This document shows positions 20,543-31,729 of a stretch of DNA of 64,000 nucleotides, in pieces. The notes beneath the pieces were generated by a model. It was not told the DNA's origin. It saw only the letters and a list, made by a program, of their open reading frames with translations, and did not search any database. The DNA is taken from positions 4,333,612-4,397,611 of the forward strand of contig VZQC01006876.1 in the NCBI GenBank assembly GCA_009823505.1, in the 5' to 3' direction. Source of the DNA: Rhizomys pruinosus (taxonomy: Eukaryota > Chordata > Mammalia > Rodentia > Spalacidae). The translations under genes were made by a program, and so were the position numbers. The stretch's first letter is position 1; each line of letters starts with the position of its first letter.

Positions 20543-23500
20543 CATTTATGTGTTGAATCACACCCTCTAATATGAAGAGTAAAAGCCTAATTTCTTCATT
20601 CTCTTACTTGGCTACAAGTCCTCTTTAATATAGATTGATTTCAGCAGCATATTTCTAAAAGGTTAGTTTTACTTGTTCCCCACATTGCCACTAGCACCTT
20701 TTGGCTCTTCCTGGTGAGTGAGCATATTTACAAAGTCCAGAGCAGGGGCTGAATTTGTGTTCTGTAAAATTTCTCCTTTTTCACCTTTTGCACAGGGCCT
20801 CTATTGACCATCATGAGGATGTTTGAGTATGCGATGTTCTTTATCTACAGTGTTACTAAACAGAGTACCAATGTTAAATGTCCTTAAATTTGTTTGGTCT
20901 TATGTGCTTCTGCCATCAGCCATGAGAAAAGCATGCTCTGGGGAGCTGCTGGCCCCTTCATGTGAGAATCTTTATGGGACATGAACTTTATAGACAACTT
21001 GGTATAAACCTCATCTATAGCCTGGTATCCAGCCAGGTGACTACAGTTTAGCTCACTAAGCTAATATACAAACACAGGGATGTGAAAAAATAAGTGTTTT
21101 GTTATCACATTTTGTTCTTGTGGTTGGGATTATTTGTTACACAGCATAATCATAGCACTTGTCCAAAAGTTCTCTGTTTCAAATGCCTAATTAGTATACG
21201 AGGTGATATTTGCACTATAAATTTTTCTATAATGTTACAAAACTGAGTTGATACATGTAGTATGTTTAGTACATTGCCACAGTGCAGGACACACTGTCAT
21301 TTGTTATTTTACGTATTTGGCAAACTATATACTCCCAATAGTAATCAAATAAAATATATTAGCCTACTTATATCCCTTCAATATAAGAGAACAAAACCTA
21401 GCAAAGGAGGTATCAAAGTAAGTTATACAAAATCTTAACTTCATACAGCTGGTTACTTCTAGTTCCCGAAGCATTGTAGGGCAGCGTGAGTCCCTTGGTG
21501 GATATCTGTCTTAATCTATAAAACCCTTCAGACTAATGCCTCCAAACTAGATTAGCTATGTGGTATTGATGACTAGAGCAGATGCTATTGATACCCAGGT
21601 GATACATGTAGGACTACCTCAGACACATGAGTAAATCTGCTTCTCAACCTGAGGGCTTCCCCTAGTGTCAGGGAAGCTAGGTCAGCATCTGAGTGAGAAA
21701 ATGCTTTTGTGGTACCTCCAGGTCTTGGGTGGTGAGAAGTTGGTAGAATAGTATTTGAGGCTTCTTCTCCATCCATCCGTGAAACTATTTGAGGAGTATT
21801 CCATTATGATCTTGCAGGATTATTATCCAGCTTCCTGCAATGGTAACTCACAGGAAGGTCTATCTCTGACACATGTTTATATAGATATGAACTGTTTTCA
21901 CTTCTATACTAATACCATAATTAATACTTCACTTCTGACATCATAGGTGTAGTTTTTTTTTCCCATACTATACAGTTCTCGGATGCCAACTACGTGTTTT
22001 ACAATCTAACTCAATTTTTACTTTGTCTATATGAAAAAAGTATTGTATCTCACAGACTAAGGGGTCAGTTCCACAAGACTTTCCCCACTGCCAGATGCTA
22101 GTTACCAGTTTGTAAGGCTCCAGATTATGTATACTTCTCATTTGACGTAACTCAGAATTGAGGTTCTTCCAACTTTCCCCTTGGCCCTGGTAATTTTCTA
22201 TTTAAAGATCACAAGGAAGTTAGCTTACTACTGCTGATTTATTACAAAAGATATTTTTGAAATGTAAAGGAAGGTCCATATAAGGTGAGGTTAGGGTCTT
22301 CTAGGAGTTGGGATTCCATAGCCTACTACCATGTAGATATGATCCTGTTTATTAGCTCACAGTTGCTTAACTCCTGACGATGTAGTTTGGGGCTTTTATG
22401 GAGGCTTTCTTATATAGGCAAGATCAGTTGTCAACCCCATTTCTATTTCTTATTCCCCTTTCTGGAGAATGGGGAAAAGAACTGAAAATGCCGGGCTTCT
22501 AATCACGGCCTCTTTCTGGTGAGCAGGCTCTACCCGGGAGCCCAGTTGCCTCCTTAGAATAAAAAAATCAGGCAGTAATTCCAAGTGACTTAGAAGCTCT
22601 GCCAGGAATTGAGGTCCAAGATCAAATCAGCCACATTTCACTGACTTCACTTGGATATTTGCATCACTCGTTGATTTTATCATGTCAGCATAACAGGATG
22701 TACTGAATGGGAGGCCAGCCACTAAGTAGTAGCCTGGCATCATAAAAAGATATGGCACATGTGCTACAATGTCTCAAGCTTCTGTTGGCACACCACAGAA
22801 TACCATCCTATTTTTCCCAGCAGGAGTACACTCTAAAATAATAAGTATAGTAAATATATAGACCATTAACATAGCCATCTATAATTATCATATATCCTCT
22901 ATCCAACTACATGTGCATACTTTGGTATGACTGGGAGAGTAGTATGTTTGTTGATATTGGTATCATCACAAACTTGTTGAGTAATATGTTGCTCTGTATT
23001 ATCAGGATGGCTATGACATCATCAACAACAGGTGTTTTTCACTTCCATTGTAATTTTATGTAGCCACTAAGTGTAGTCTTCTACTGACCTTCCTAGGTAT
23101 AAAAAAAGATTCTCCTATAACCCTCTCGAAAAGGGTTTTATAAGATCTGTGTCAGTGCCTAAGTGTAGAGACCCATGCACATATTTTTACTAGTTCACAT
23201 TTCCTTTACTGATTTCTCTCTTCCTTTACCTTTTTTGTTGTCTCACTTTCTTCAGCCCTCATTTTTACTGCTTAAAATGTCAGCCCTCATTTTTACTGCC
23301 TAAAATGTCATCCTGAAAAAAATCACAAATGAATAAACTATACCTTTCACAGGACTTGCTTAGGCAATGCCAATCTCAGACAGTAGATCAGTGGATTAAC
23401 CTATCTTTTCCTGTGTTGCCCATCCTGCCTCTTGTTAGACAAGGGAGCCATGGTAGACATCCACACATGTAACCCAGAGCTGGTTATATGTTTTACATAC

Positions 23501-24323
23501 ATTATCCTTGATTCTGCAGGTGACTGAAGCCAGTACTTTCATTTGAACAGAACTATTGCTTTACCGACAGTGAACTGATTCACCTTAGTTCATGAGCCCA
23601 CCCCAGGGGCATGCTTATTAAGTAGCTGTCTGTCAAAATTAGAACTCTCTTGTCTCAATGCATATAAATCTCAGTGGATTCCTAGATTCATAGTTGTTCA
23701 TGGAGTTTGGATTGGCTGAGGCTTCTGTTACAAGTGCATCACACACAGACTTCCCTCCAATCCTTTGTTTTCCTTCCCTGAAGTCATCAGTCCAAAGAAT
23801 ATTTCCCAGCAGACTTCCAACAGATAAATGTGTGCTTCGTAGTGTCCACGTGTTTGCAGGAATTTTCCTGGGAGGTCAACTCTAAAATGAATTTTCAAAG
23901 CAGGATCAGGCTGCTGACATGCCATCACAGATATTAAGTTCAGTGAGTACTGTTTGCCCCCAACTTCTATTGAAGACTAATTGTTAAAATGAGTGGGGGA
24001 GCTACGTAGGATACCATCAGATCAGAATGCTATGGGTTGGTGCAGAGATTCAGGAGGTAGAAGAGAAACAGTTATTGTAGACTTGGTCAGATAACTGTTG
24101 CTTGACACTGTTCTGATTAGTCAATGGAATGGAATGGTCAGAGATAGACTTACATTAATACTAACCGATCTTTAGCAGAGGTGCTAAAACAATATCCAAG
24201 ACGATAATCATACCTTGGCTTTATTTCATGCCACACAAAGATGAATTCAATATGAATCTCAGACTTTAATGTGACCTCTAAAACTACAAGGGTTCTAGAA
24301 GGTAACATTGGAGAACAATGCAG
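20543..24323. other. Long unique stretch, no gene seen
   Basis: About 3.8 kb of AT-rich sequence with no frame over about 65 codons that looks real and no recognised SINE or L1. One 28-base tandem duplication (TCAGCCCTCATTTTTACTG..) occurs at 23252-23307. Confidence 0.5.
23252..23307. repeat. 28-bp direct tandem duplication
   Basis: Two head-to-tail copies start TCAGCCCTCATTTTTACTG at 23252 and 23280 and differ by about one base (CTTAAAATG / CCTAAAATG). Confidence 0.9.
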
Positions 24324-24536
24324 TGGGAATTTTAGTCCATTTCATATTGCTATAGCAGAACACTTAGGCTTGGGTGATTTATAAAATATAGAAAGTTGTT
24401 TTTCATACTTCTGGAGGGTGGAAAGACCAAAATTAAAGCACAGATATTTTGAGTTTGGTGAGAGCCTTTTAGCTACATTCTTACATGGTGGATAAGGCAA
24501 AGAAAAGGAATGAACTTCTTTTAATAAGCTGTATCT

Positions 24537-24770
24537 GGGGCTGGAGAGATGGCCTAGCAGTTAAGAGTGCCGACTGCTCTTGCAGAGGACCTGGGTTCGA
24601 TCCCCAGCACCCACATGGTGGCTGAAAACTGTCTTTAACTCCAGTTTCAGGGGACTCTGACACCCTCTTCTGACCTCTGCGGCATTGCACAACATGGGTG
24701 CACAAACCTACATGTAGACAGTACATTCATACACATACAAAAAATAAATAAAAATTAAAAAAAAATTAAA
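24537..24770 (+). repeat. B2 SINE
   Basis: Full-length B2 from GGGGCTGGAGAGATGGCCTAG through GGTTCGATCCCCAGC to a composite A-rich tail. It sits in the MaLR-like LTR. AAGCTGTAT-like flanks suggest an imperfect TSD. Confidence 0.93.
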
Positions 24771-24782
24771 AAAGCTATAGCA

Positions 24783-24938
24783 TGCTGGGCTTGGTGGTTC
24801 ATGCCTTTAATCTTAGCACTTAGGAGGCAGTGGCAGGTGGATCTCTGTGAGTTCAAGGCCAGCCTGGTCTACACAGTGAGTCTCAGGACAGCTGGGGCTA
24901 CAGGGAGACCTTGTCTCAAAAAGACCAAAAAAAAAAAA
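24783..24938 (+). repeat. B1 SINE directly behind a B2
   Basis: Full B1 (TGCTGGGCTTGGTGGTTCATGC... AAAAAAAAAAAA). AGCTATA is present on both sides (about 24773 and 24938), a short TSD. It landed in or beside the A-rich tail of the preceding B2. Confidence 0.9.
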
Positions 24939-24965
24939 GCTATATAATATGAACACTTCTTTTAG

Positions 24966-25099
24966 ATGGGGCTCTCACTATGTAGCTCTCGTTGGTCTAG
25001 AACTTTCAGTGAAGACCAGCCTGGCCTTGAGCTCATAGAGATTCACCTACCTCTGTCTCCTCAGTGCTGGGATAAATACATGCACTACCATGGTTAGTT
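24966..25099 (-). repeat. Old B1 SINE
   Basis: GGGGCTCTCACTATGTAGCTCTC, then AGACCAGCCTGGCCTTGAGCTC and CTCAGTGCTGGGATAAATACATGC, is the reverse complement of B1, worn by substitutions. Confidence 0.8.
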
Positions 25100-25229
25100 T
25101 ATAGAACTACCTAATTCCAGTTATGACTTGCTTACCTACCTAAGAGATACATTCTTCAAAACCATTGCATTGGGGATTAAATTTCATATAAACCTGTGAG
25201 GGGACAAAGCCATTCAAACTGTAGCTATA

Positions 25230-27015
25230 GGCAAAATCTTCTTGAATATGGTAAATAGAAATAATATTCAAAAGTAAATTTAATATTGATACATGTGCCC
25301 AAACATGGGTGAGTTCCATAAACATCATGGTGAGAGAAAGAAGCCAGATGAACGTGCATGTGAATTAAAATAGTCAAAACCAGTATCCAGTGAGAGATTG
25401 CAGTAGTAGCTTCTGTGAGTGGAGTTTATATTGATACAGGTCTGTCTGCATTGAGTTTGCTTATTTGTCAGTTCATCAAACTGTAACACTAAACCCCAGA
25501 ACATTTCAATGTCTATAAGTTTTACTTCAACTCAAGAAAAGCTTATAAATTAAAAGTAAGTTTACCAAAGACTGTAGCAAAAATGTGAATATAATCTTTC
25601 TTGAACTTTTACATTCTTTTTATTTTAGTTATTTCAAGAAATAATTATATTGAAGAGTATAGGCATATGAATGAATTACTGTTCAAAACCCCTAGTCAAG
25701 GGGTTAAGAAATGGCTTAGAGGTTAAGAAATCCATTCAGAGAGGACAGCAGTATAAAATGGAATCTGTATACAATACTATTTTTTGAAGTTATAATAAAA
25801 GGCAACAAAATATTTTTAAAAATAAGTGCATTTATATGAGTTATTTAATAGTTAAAAATTCAATAACAAATCATGAAGAAATACTACTAATAAATTAACA
25901 TTATTGAATAATGCAGAATATAGAATGGTTTAAGCAGCCTTATTTCAGCCACATAAATAGTATGTTGATGACTCTGCAGGAATATGTACACCATATTAAT
26001 AATGGTAATTTCTGGATTGTATATGGCTGTTATTATTTTTAAATTTTCTGTGTTTATACTTTCATTGTCTGAAATAAATTAAGAGAGATATAGAGTTTTA
26101 TAGTAAATGAAAAGTAACATGACACATCTCTGAGCTTGCTTTCTTTGGTCTTCTGTAGCTGCTTAACTCCAAGTCATCTATTGAAGCCCAAGAGAAACCC
26201 ACAGAGCCTCCTTGGAAACCAACTGCTCGGTTGCTGCCAGGAGTGGATACTGTATGAGATTTTCTTCTTCCGGATAAAACCAGCCCTTCCATCTCCCTCT
26301 GAATTCATCATCTCTCTTCTCCATCCTGCTCCAATTCTGCTAGTCTGTGAACCATGAAGACTGCCTCTCCTCAGGAGATGCTAGCAAACACTGGTATCAC
26401 TGATGTCCATGCCAGCCTGGAAATGCATTTAATTTGGCTCCATTTCCTAGTCTGCAAACTTGCTTTAATCAAAATTGGAATCAGAGTGATAAGAAGTCAG
26501 GTACATCTCAGCCCCACTGTTTGATATTTTACTAAAATTAACTGAGCTCAGGATCCTGTAAGAGATCACTCCATACTGGAAGTGTTTGCGGGCATGGGAC
26601 TCACTGATTTACTGTAGAAAAACAATTTTTGACAGCATATCGGTTAATGAAAACCAGAGCAATGAATAATTGCATATAGGAAGAGTTGCAGGACAGTGAA
26701 CAGAGAGATGTCTGAAATCTTGCCATGGTGTTTTATTTTATTTACCCAAAAGAAAATCCAATGGTTGCTACAGGACAGTGCACATAAAATAAGGTTGCAA
26801 TGGGAATCTCCTCTGGAAAATACCGCCTCACTTGCTTTGCTGATAGTCAAGTTCACAGTAGAAATACATTCAATTCCACATAGTAATAGTGCTTTAATAA
26901 CAGATGAAAATATGTTTTATGGTGTGTGTTGATAACTAAGTGCTTATCCTATATATAGAAATTCAAATAATTGGAATTTCTCATGGCCAGCATCCAGTTG
27001 AAACCACTGGAGAAA
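25230..27015. other. Unique AT-rich stretch, no gene seen
   Basis: No recognised repeat or gene. Open frames up to about 80 codons occur on both strands with no family resemblance. Confidence 0.45.
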
Positions 27016-27145
27016 ACCTTGATATAGAAGGTTAAAATCAATAGAGTGTGTTTTGGTTATTTTTCAGAAGATGTCTGCTCTATGTTTAATATACTATATT
27101 TGTATCATGGGCTCGGGTTCCTGTAAATCTGAGGTCTCTCTTTCT
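27016..27145. repeat. 130-bp segment duplicated at 27453-27580 (copy 1)
   Basis: From ACCTTGATATAGAAGGTTAA to AGGTCTCTCTTTCT, this is repeated in direct orientation 437 bases downstream with roughly 10-15% differences by eye. No homology is visible in the immediate flanks. Confidence 0.85.
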
Positions 27146-27389
27146 TGAATGAATGAGGAGATAAGCAATTGAATTTGAAAGACACTTTATGCAACAGAAA
27201 AGCAATTTTGTTCCTGGTTATCAGAGGGCAAGAAGGGAGCTAGCAATTGAATGCAAAATATTTTTTAACCCTTGAGATTCTGGTTTGTTTTGAGTCCACT
27301 TGAGATATTTTTTCAATCCATCTCAGCTAATGTATTACATACAATGGAGTATTTTGTTGAAATTTTTAATGTGTTTGAAATGCTTATAT

Positions 27390-27690
27390 TTTATTCTTTT
27401 TCATATTTTATTATTCTTATTTTATGGGTATTAGTGTATTGCCTGGATGTATACCTTGATACAGAAGGTTAAGATCAATAGAGAGGGTTTGGGTTATTTT
27501 TCAGAATAGGTTTGCTCTATGTTTAACACTCTATTTGCATCATGGGCTCTGGCTCCTCTATATCTGAGGCCTCTCTTTCTAAATGCACCTGTATCATGCA
27601 ACGGCCACAGCATGCAGGTCAGAAGAGAGTGTAGGAACCCATGGAACTGGAGTTACAGATGTTTGTTAGCTTTCACGTGGTGGAGAGAGA
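27390..27690 (-). repeat. B2 SINE interrupted by a local duplication
   Basis: The minus-strand B2 tail side reads TTTATGGGTATTAGTGTATTGCCTGGATGTAT (to about 27450). The body resumes at about 27584 with GCACCTGTATCATGCAACGG, GTCAGAAGAGAGTGTAGGAACCCATGGAACTGGAGTTACAGATG. The 130-bp copy of upstream sequence lies exactly between. Confidence 0.75.
27453..27580. repeat. 130-bp duplicated segment (copy 2, inside the B2)
   Basis: Direct copy of 27016-27145, placed between the two parts of a B2. No clear TSD or A tail is seen at its edges. Confidence 0.85.
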
Positions 27691-27796
27691 TCAAAGGGGA
27701 CACTTGACATCATCTTCTGACCTCCGTAGGCATCCGAGCAAACTTGTACATGATCACCCACCACTGGTGTGCCTATACCTATGTGAACATACGTAT

Positions 27797-27823
27797 GCAC
27801 ACACACACACACACACACACGCA

Positions 27824-27856
<33 letters not shown>

Positions 27857-27857
27857 T
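27797..27857. repeat. (CA)n microsatellite
   Basis: CA tract with GCACATATATATACACAC interruption. It follows a SINE-like CATCTTCTGACCTCC stretch (27710-27727), so it is probably the tail of an old B4-type SINE. Confidence 0.9.
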
Positions 27858-27860
27858 CTC

Positions 27861-28232
27861 TCTATATGCATGCACACACACCAAAAATATGACTTACAAA
27901 GTACTTGTTTTAATCAATGAGTCCTGAATCTTTAAGAGTAATAGTTCTTATCGGCTATTCACAAATATATTTGTCTTTCCTTTTTCATCCAACATTTCTC
28001 ACAATCATAACATGCCAAATCATGGTATGCTTGATATCAATTTATAACCCAGTTCTGTTCATCCGGGCTCTAAGAGAGGCTTCTCTGCCTTCTAGTGATG
28101 TCCTGTGGGATTCCCCTTATGACGAATCACCATTGGCCTTTGCGATCCATAGTATGCAGGAGAAGAGATGGTGAATGAGCACTGAGGCCCAATCATGTAA
28201 AAGTTCACCACCAAGGACAATAGAACACCTTG
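27861..28232. other. Unique stretch, no gene seen
   Basis: No recognised repeat or coding signal. Confidence 0.4.
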
Positions 28233-28237
28233 TTCTT

Positions 28238-28545
28238 GGGGATGGGGAGATGTCTTGGTGGGAAAGAAGATTTTCTGGGAAAGCACGAGGACCTGAGTTC
28301 AAATCTCCAGCACTCATGTAAAAGCTGGGCATGGCCTGTAACCACAGCACTGAGGGTGAGCGTAGCCACTAGAGGATCCCTGGAGCTTGCCGGCTGACCA
28401 CTCAGCAAATAAACTGGGAAGCTATGGCTTCAATGAGACCCTTTATTGGAACCAAATAAGGCAAAGAGGAATGGGAGGAAGACACTTGATATCCTGTTCC
28501 AACTTCCATACACCTCTCCACTGCACATGAACACAAATCTCTGTT
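28238..28545 (+). repeat. B4-type (ID/B1 composite) SINE
   Basis: Head GGGGATGGGGAGATGTCTTGG with GAGGACCTGAGTTCAAATCTCCAGC and CATGTAAAAGCTGGGCATGG. Then a B1-like middle and a CTTGATATCCTGTTCCAACTTCC...GCACATGAACAC end. Same architecture as the copy at 150-480. Confidence 0.65.
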
Positions 28546-28995
28546 CTTTTGTATTATTCATTAAATTCTGAGGACATTATCCCCTGTGGAAAGTTCCATA
28601 TGATCCTGAACAGAGGGGCTCCTGATAACAACAAGGACCAACTTACCAACCATGAGAGTGAGGCAGCTTGGACATGGATCCTTCAGCTCTTGTCAAACTT
28701 ACTAGTAACTGTAGTTTTGGCCAAATGCTGTCCATAAATTCATGAAAGACCCTGAAACAGAACAGATTGCTGAGCTAACTCAAATTCAGATTCCTGATCC
28801 TCAGAAACTTTAGAGAGATAACAAATGTACAGCTCTTCCATATTGCTAAGTGGTCAAGTAATTTACATGTAACAGAAACTGACTTAGTACTGGAGTCTAT
28901 AAAGTACTAAAACTTAAATTTTACTTGAGTAAAATAGAGTAACTTTGGTAATTGCATACAGTAGTATACCAATGTATTATATTTTATTTGCTTTT
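28546..28995. other. Unique stretch, no gene seen
   Basis: No recognised repeat or coding signal. Confidence 0.4.
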
Positions 28996-29090
28996 ATTTA
29001 TTTATTTTTTTGGCAGTACCATGGATTGAACCTAGGACCTCATGCATGCTAGGCAAGCACTCTGCCACTGAGCTACAGTTACAGCCTTGT
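28996..29090 (-). repeat. ID SINE
   Basis: Minus-strand reading: GTAGCTCAGTGGCAGAGTGCTTGCCTAGCATGCATGAGGTCCTAGGTTCAATCC, then an A-rich tail. This is a tRNA(Ala)-derived ID element with clear A- and B-boxes, moderately diverged. Confidence 0.85.
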
Positions 29091-29305
29091 TCCAAGGCAT
29101 TTTAAAGTTAATTTCTTTATTAACTACTTTTTTCTTTTAACAAATGAAATTACTGCTTTTGGTATATTGGTTGCTAAGGCCCAAATCCTGAATCATTTGT
29201 TGCTGGAATAAACCTGTCTATAAATTTGTGCAAATAGAATTGCGACTGAATTTTAATAAACTTTATGTGAGATTATGGCTCCAGGAGCCACTACAGATAA
29301 CAAGT

Positions 29306-29811
29306 TGTGGGATAGAGTATATCTTCTTTGAAGTGGCTTTATCACTGGACAAGCTGTGAACTACAAATATGGCGTTTGGCTTACTTAGAGGGGCTAAGAG
29401 CAAAGCTAAGCCCGCAGTGAGATTCCCACAATGCTGGAATTCCCCTGATGCTCACTGGAACACACGTGGAACTCTGGGACTCTGGGACACCACTGAGATA
29501 TCTAAAAGCCCACCATGTGGGGCTGGGGCTCTCTTGCCATTTCACCATCATGGGTGTAGGGCACAGAATTCATGCCAGGACTCCAGTCGACTATGTTGGG
29601 AAAGGAAAACCACTTCTCAGCTAGTGAAGGTATGCTTTCCTCCATCAATTTGTAGGGAGCAAGCATTAACAAATTCTCTAGTCTTTCCTGAAACTAAGAT
29701 TGTAGAGTTAGCTCCTTGCTTTGCCTTGTATCCGGGGAACTGATAACAACAGAGTCAGGGAAAGACGCTATGTGTGTGGGCACCCATCTGGGAAGAAAAT
29801 TCTTTGCAACA
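29306..29811 (+). mobile_element. ERV/MaLR-type LTR, copy 1
   Basis: About 506 bp starting TGTGGGATAGAG and ending TTTGCAACA, with 5'-TG...CA-3' borders. It aligns along its length with 31247-31729 (shared AACTACAAATATGG, AAAAGCCCACCA, GCCATCATGGGTG, CTCCTTGCTTTGCCT). The matching poly(A) signal position is worn here (ATTAACAAATTC). A 124-codon frame in it is not preserved in the other copy. I cannot name the family. Confidence 0.65.
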
Positions 29812-30725
29812 TGAGTGTTGACTGGGTGGTGGGAATCCAGACATAGGAGATAAAGAAAGAGGAGCAAGAATGAGAAAATTTTCTAGGACTATTTATATGG
29901 GGGGGGGCAATGAGAAGTGTCTGCTTCCCACATTAGACTCTCCACACCCAGAAAAGATTTTCCTGCATTAAAATGTTTATCTCTCAACTTTAGAATACAT
30001 GGAAAAATAAGTAATACACAATACTTTTCTCTCCATGTCTCTGCTGTCCCTTGTCTCCTCCTGTCCCACTGTGCTTCTGTGACTCTGTCTGTCCCTCTGT
30101 CTTTGTCTCTTGCTAACACATAGTAGCCAATGGAGTGAATATTAGGGACACTTTACTATATGCAGTCCATTCTGCTGTGAATTCCACTTAATAGAAAACA
30201 GATTTTATTTCCTGGCTGTTGAATGCTAAGACCCTGAGAAGAATCTCTAGAGAAAGACTCTTTAATCATCTCCCCTGGACCTACCTCCATTTTTCAGTTA
30301 GATGCATGCATTCTTCTCACTTTAGGAAACTATCTGTTTGAGGTTTGTCTTGGAGCACATGAATAGTCCTTCCATGGGATTTTGTTTCCAGTGTTTTCTT
30401 TCTGTTGTTCAGTTGGTTCTTTCTTCCCAGTATTCCCTATTGGAACTATCTGTTGTCTACTATCGTTCCCTAATTACTGGTTAGAATTCCTCCTCCTAAA
30501 TTTTCTGTTGCCTATTTAATTCTTTGAAGTAAACTCTATTAGTAAGACAGGCCCTCTTACTTTAAAGCAGAGCAGTGGTGTGGACAAAGAGTGGCAGAGT
30601 CCATTTTGATGCCTGTTTCCCATAGACACTGAGGCCCCACAAGCTGGCTTCATTTCCTGATCCTCCAGCACCATGGCTTTCATTGTGCAGAGAGCTCTTA
30701 GCTGACCCTTTATGAGTCCCAGGAG
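29812..30725. other. Sequence between the two LTR copies, no gene seen
   Basis: No readable gag, pro or pol frame and no clear primer binding site after the first LTR. It may be a decayed MaLR-type internal region or plain flanking DNA. Confidence 0.4.
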
Positions 30726-30729
30726 CTAA

Positions 30730-31112
30730 CAATATCTGGCTGCGTTAGGCTTTTTGTGGGTGCAATAAAATACCTAACATAAAGGAATTAGAAGGGAGCC
30801 TTCCATTTCTCAGTAAGGGTTTTGTGGTTTCAGTCCACAGCCTTTGGTTCTATTGATTCTGGGACTGTGGTGAGGGTGAGCTAGAAGCCCGTAGAAGCAG
30901 AGGTTACATAGTCCCATGGTGGAGAGACAGCAGGGAGAGCAACTGGCCCTGGGGTCCGGGCATAATCTTCAAAGGTACAGCCCCGGTGACCTCCCTCCAG
31001 GTGGGAACTTCCTAAAGTTTCCACCACTTCTCTAATTAACACCACCAACCAGGGCCAAACATGTGCCATATGACTGTACAGCGGGGATTTTATATGCAGA
31101 CCATAGCACCGG
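30730..31112. repeat. Probable old interspersed repeat (URR/MaLR-like)
   Basis: TGCAATAAAATACCTAACATAAAGG, GTTTCAGTCCACAGCC, TCTTCAAAGGTACAGCCCCGGTGACCTCC and GTTTCCACCACTTCTC recall a common rodent repeat whose class I cannot settle. Low confidence. Confidence 0.35.
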
Positions 31113-31246
31113 CCAATTGTAATGCGTCACGCTCGGTTTTTTTCAGGCTCAGTTGCTTAACCTGTTTTCATCAGACTTACATTTTAGTGAGCTCATTCAT
31201 AGAAGATGGTAGTGTGCAAGATCTGGCTAGTAGCTCAGTAGAAGGG

Positions 31247-31729
31247 TGTGGGGATAAAATTATACCTTCTTTGAAAAGGACATATCATGGGACAAGCTAC
31301 CAACTACAAATATGGAGCCTGGTTTACTTAGAGGGAGGGGTTAAGGGCAAAGCCGAGCCTCCAGCAGATGCTTGCCGCAGCGACTAAAACCCTGGGCTTG
31401 CTGCTGGGGCCATGTTGGGGCCAGGTGCATATGAAAAGCCCACCACATGGGTCTAGGGGTTGCTGCCATTTTGCCATCATGGGTGGAGGATGCAGAATCC
31501 ATGCCAGAACTCTAGATGGCTATGTTAGGAAAGGAGAATTGCTGCTTGGCTAGTGAATGTACACTTCCCTCCATCACTTTGTAGGCAAGCCTAATAAACC
31601 CTGTAGTCTTTTCCAAATGAAGATTGTAGAGTATGCTCCTTGCTTTGCCTGGTAACCAGGGAACTTGTGGAAAAAGCGGGGCTGAATGCTAAGTGCCTGG
31701 GTACCCCCAGGAAGGGAGTCTCTGCTACA
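31247..31729 (+). mobile_element. ERV/MaLR-type LTR, copy 2
   Basis: About 483 bp, TGTGGGGATAAAAT to CTGCTACA, same orientation as 29306-29811. It keeps an AATAAA (CCTAATAAACCC, about 31589-31600). The divergence from copy 1 looks large (roughly a quarter of positions by eye), so if they are the two LTRs of one provirus it is old. Confidence 0.65.

Larger units (their letters stand above)
24324..25226 (+). mobile_element. MaLR-like LTR interrupted by three SINEs
   Basis: The left part, TTTTAGTCCATTTCATATTGCTATAGCAGAACACTTAGGC with GGGTGATTTATAA, matches the 5' half of MST/THE-like MaLR LTRs as I know them. The right part (about 25100-25226) has GGGGATTAAATTTCATATAAACCTGTGAGGGGACAAAGCCATTCAAACTGTAGC, the usual 3' half. 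Three SINEs (24537, 24783, 24966) separate the halves. The family assignment is by resemblance. Confidence 0.6.

Noticed and set aside
27641..27892. Histidine/threonine-rich frames
   Set aside because: Translation of a CA microsatellite.
29369..29743. 124-codon open frame
   Set aside because: It lies wholly inside an LTR and is not preserved in the related LTR at 31247-31729.
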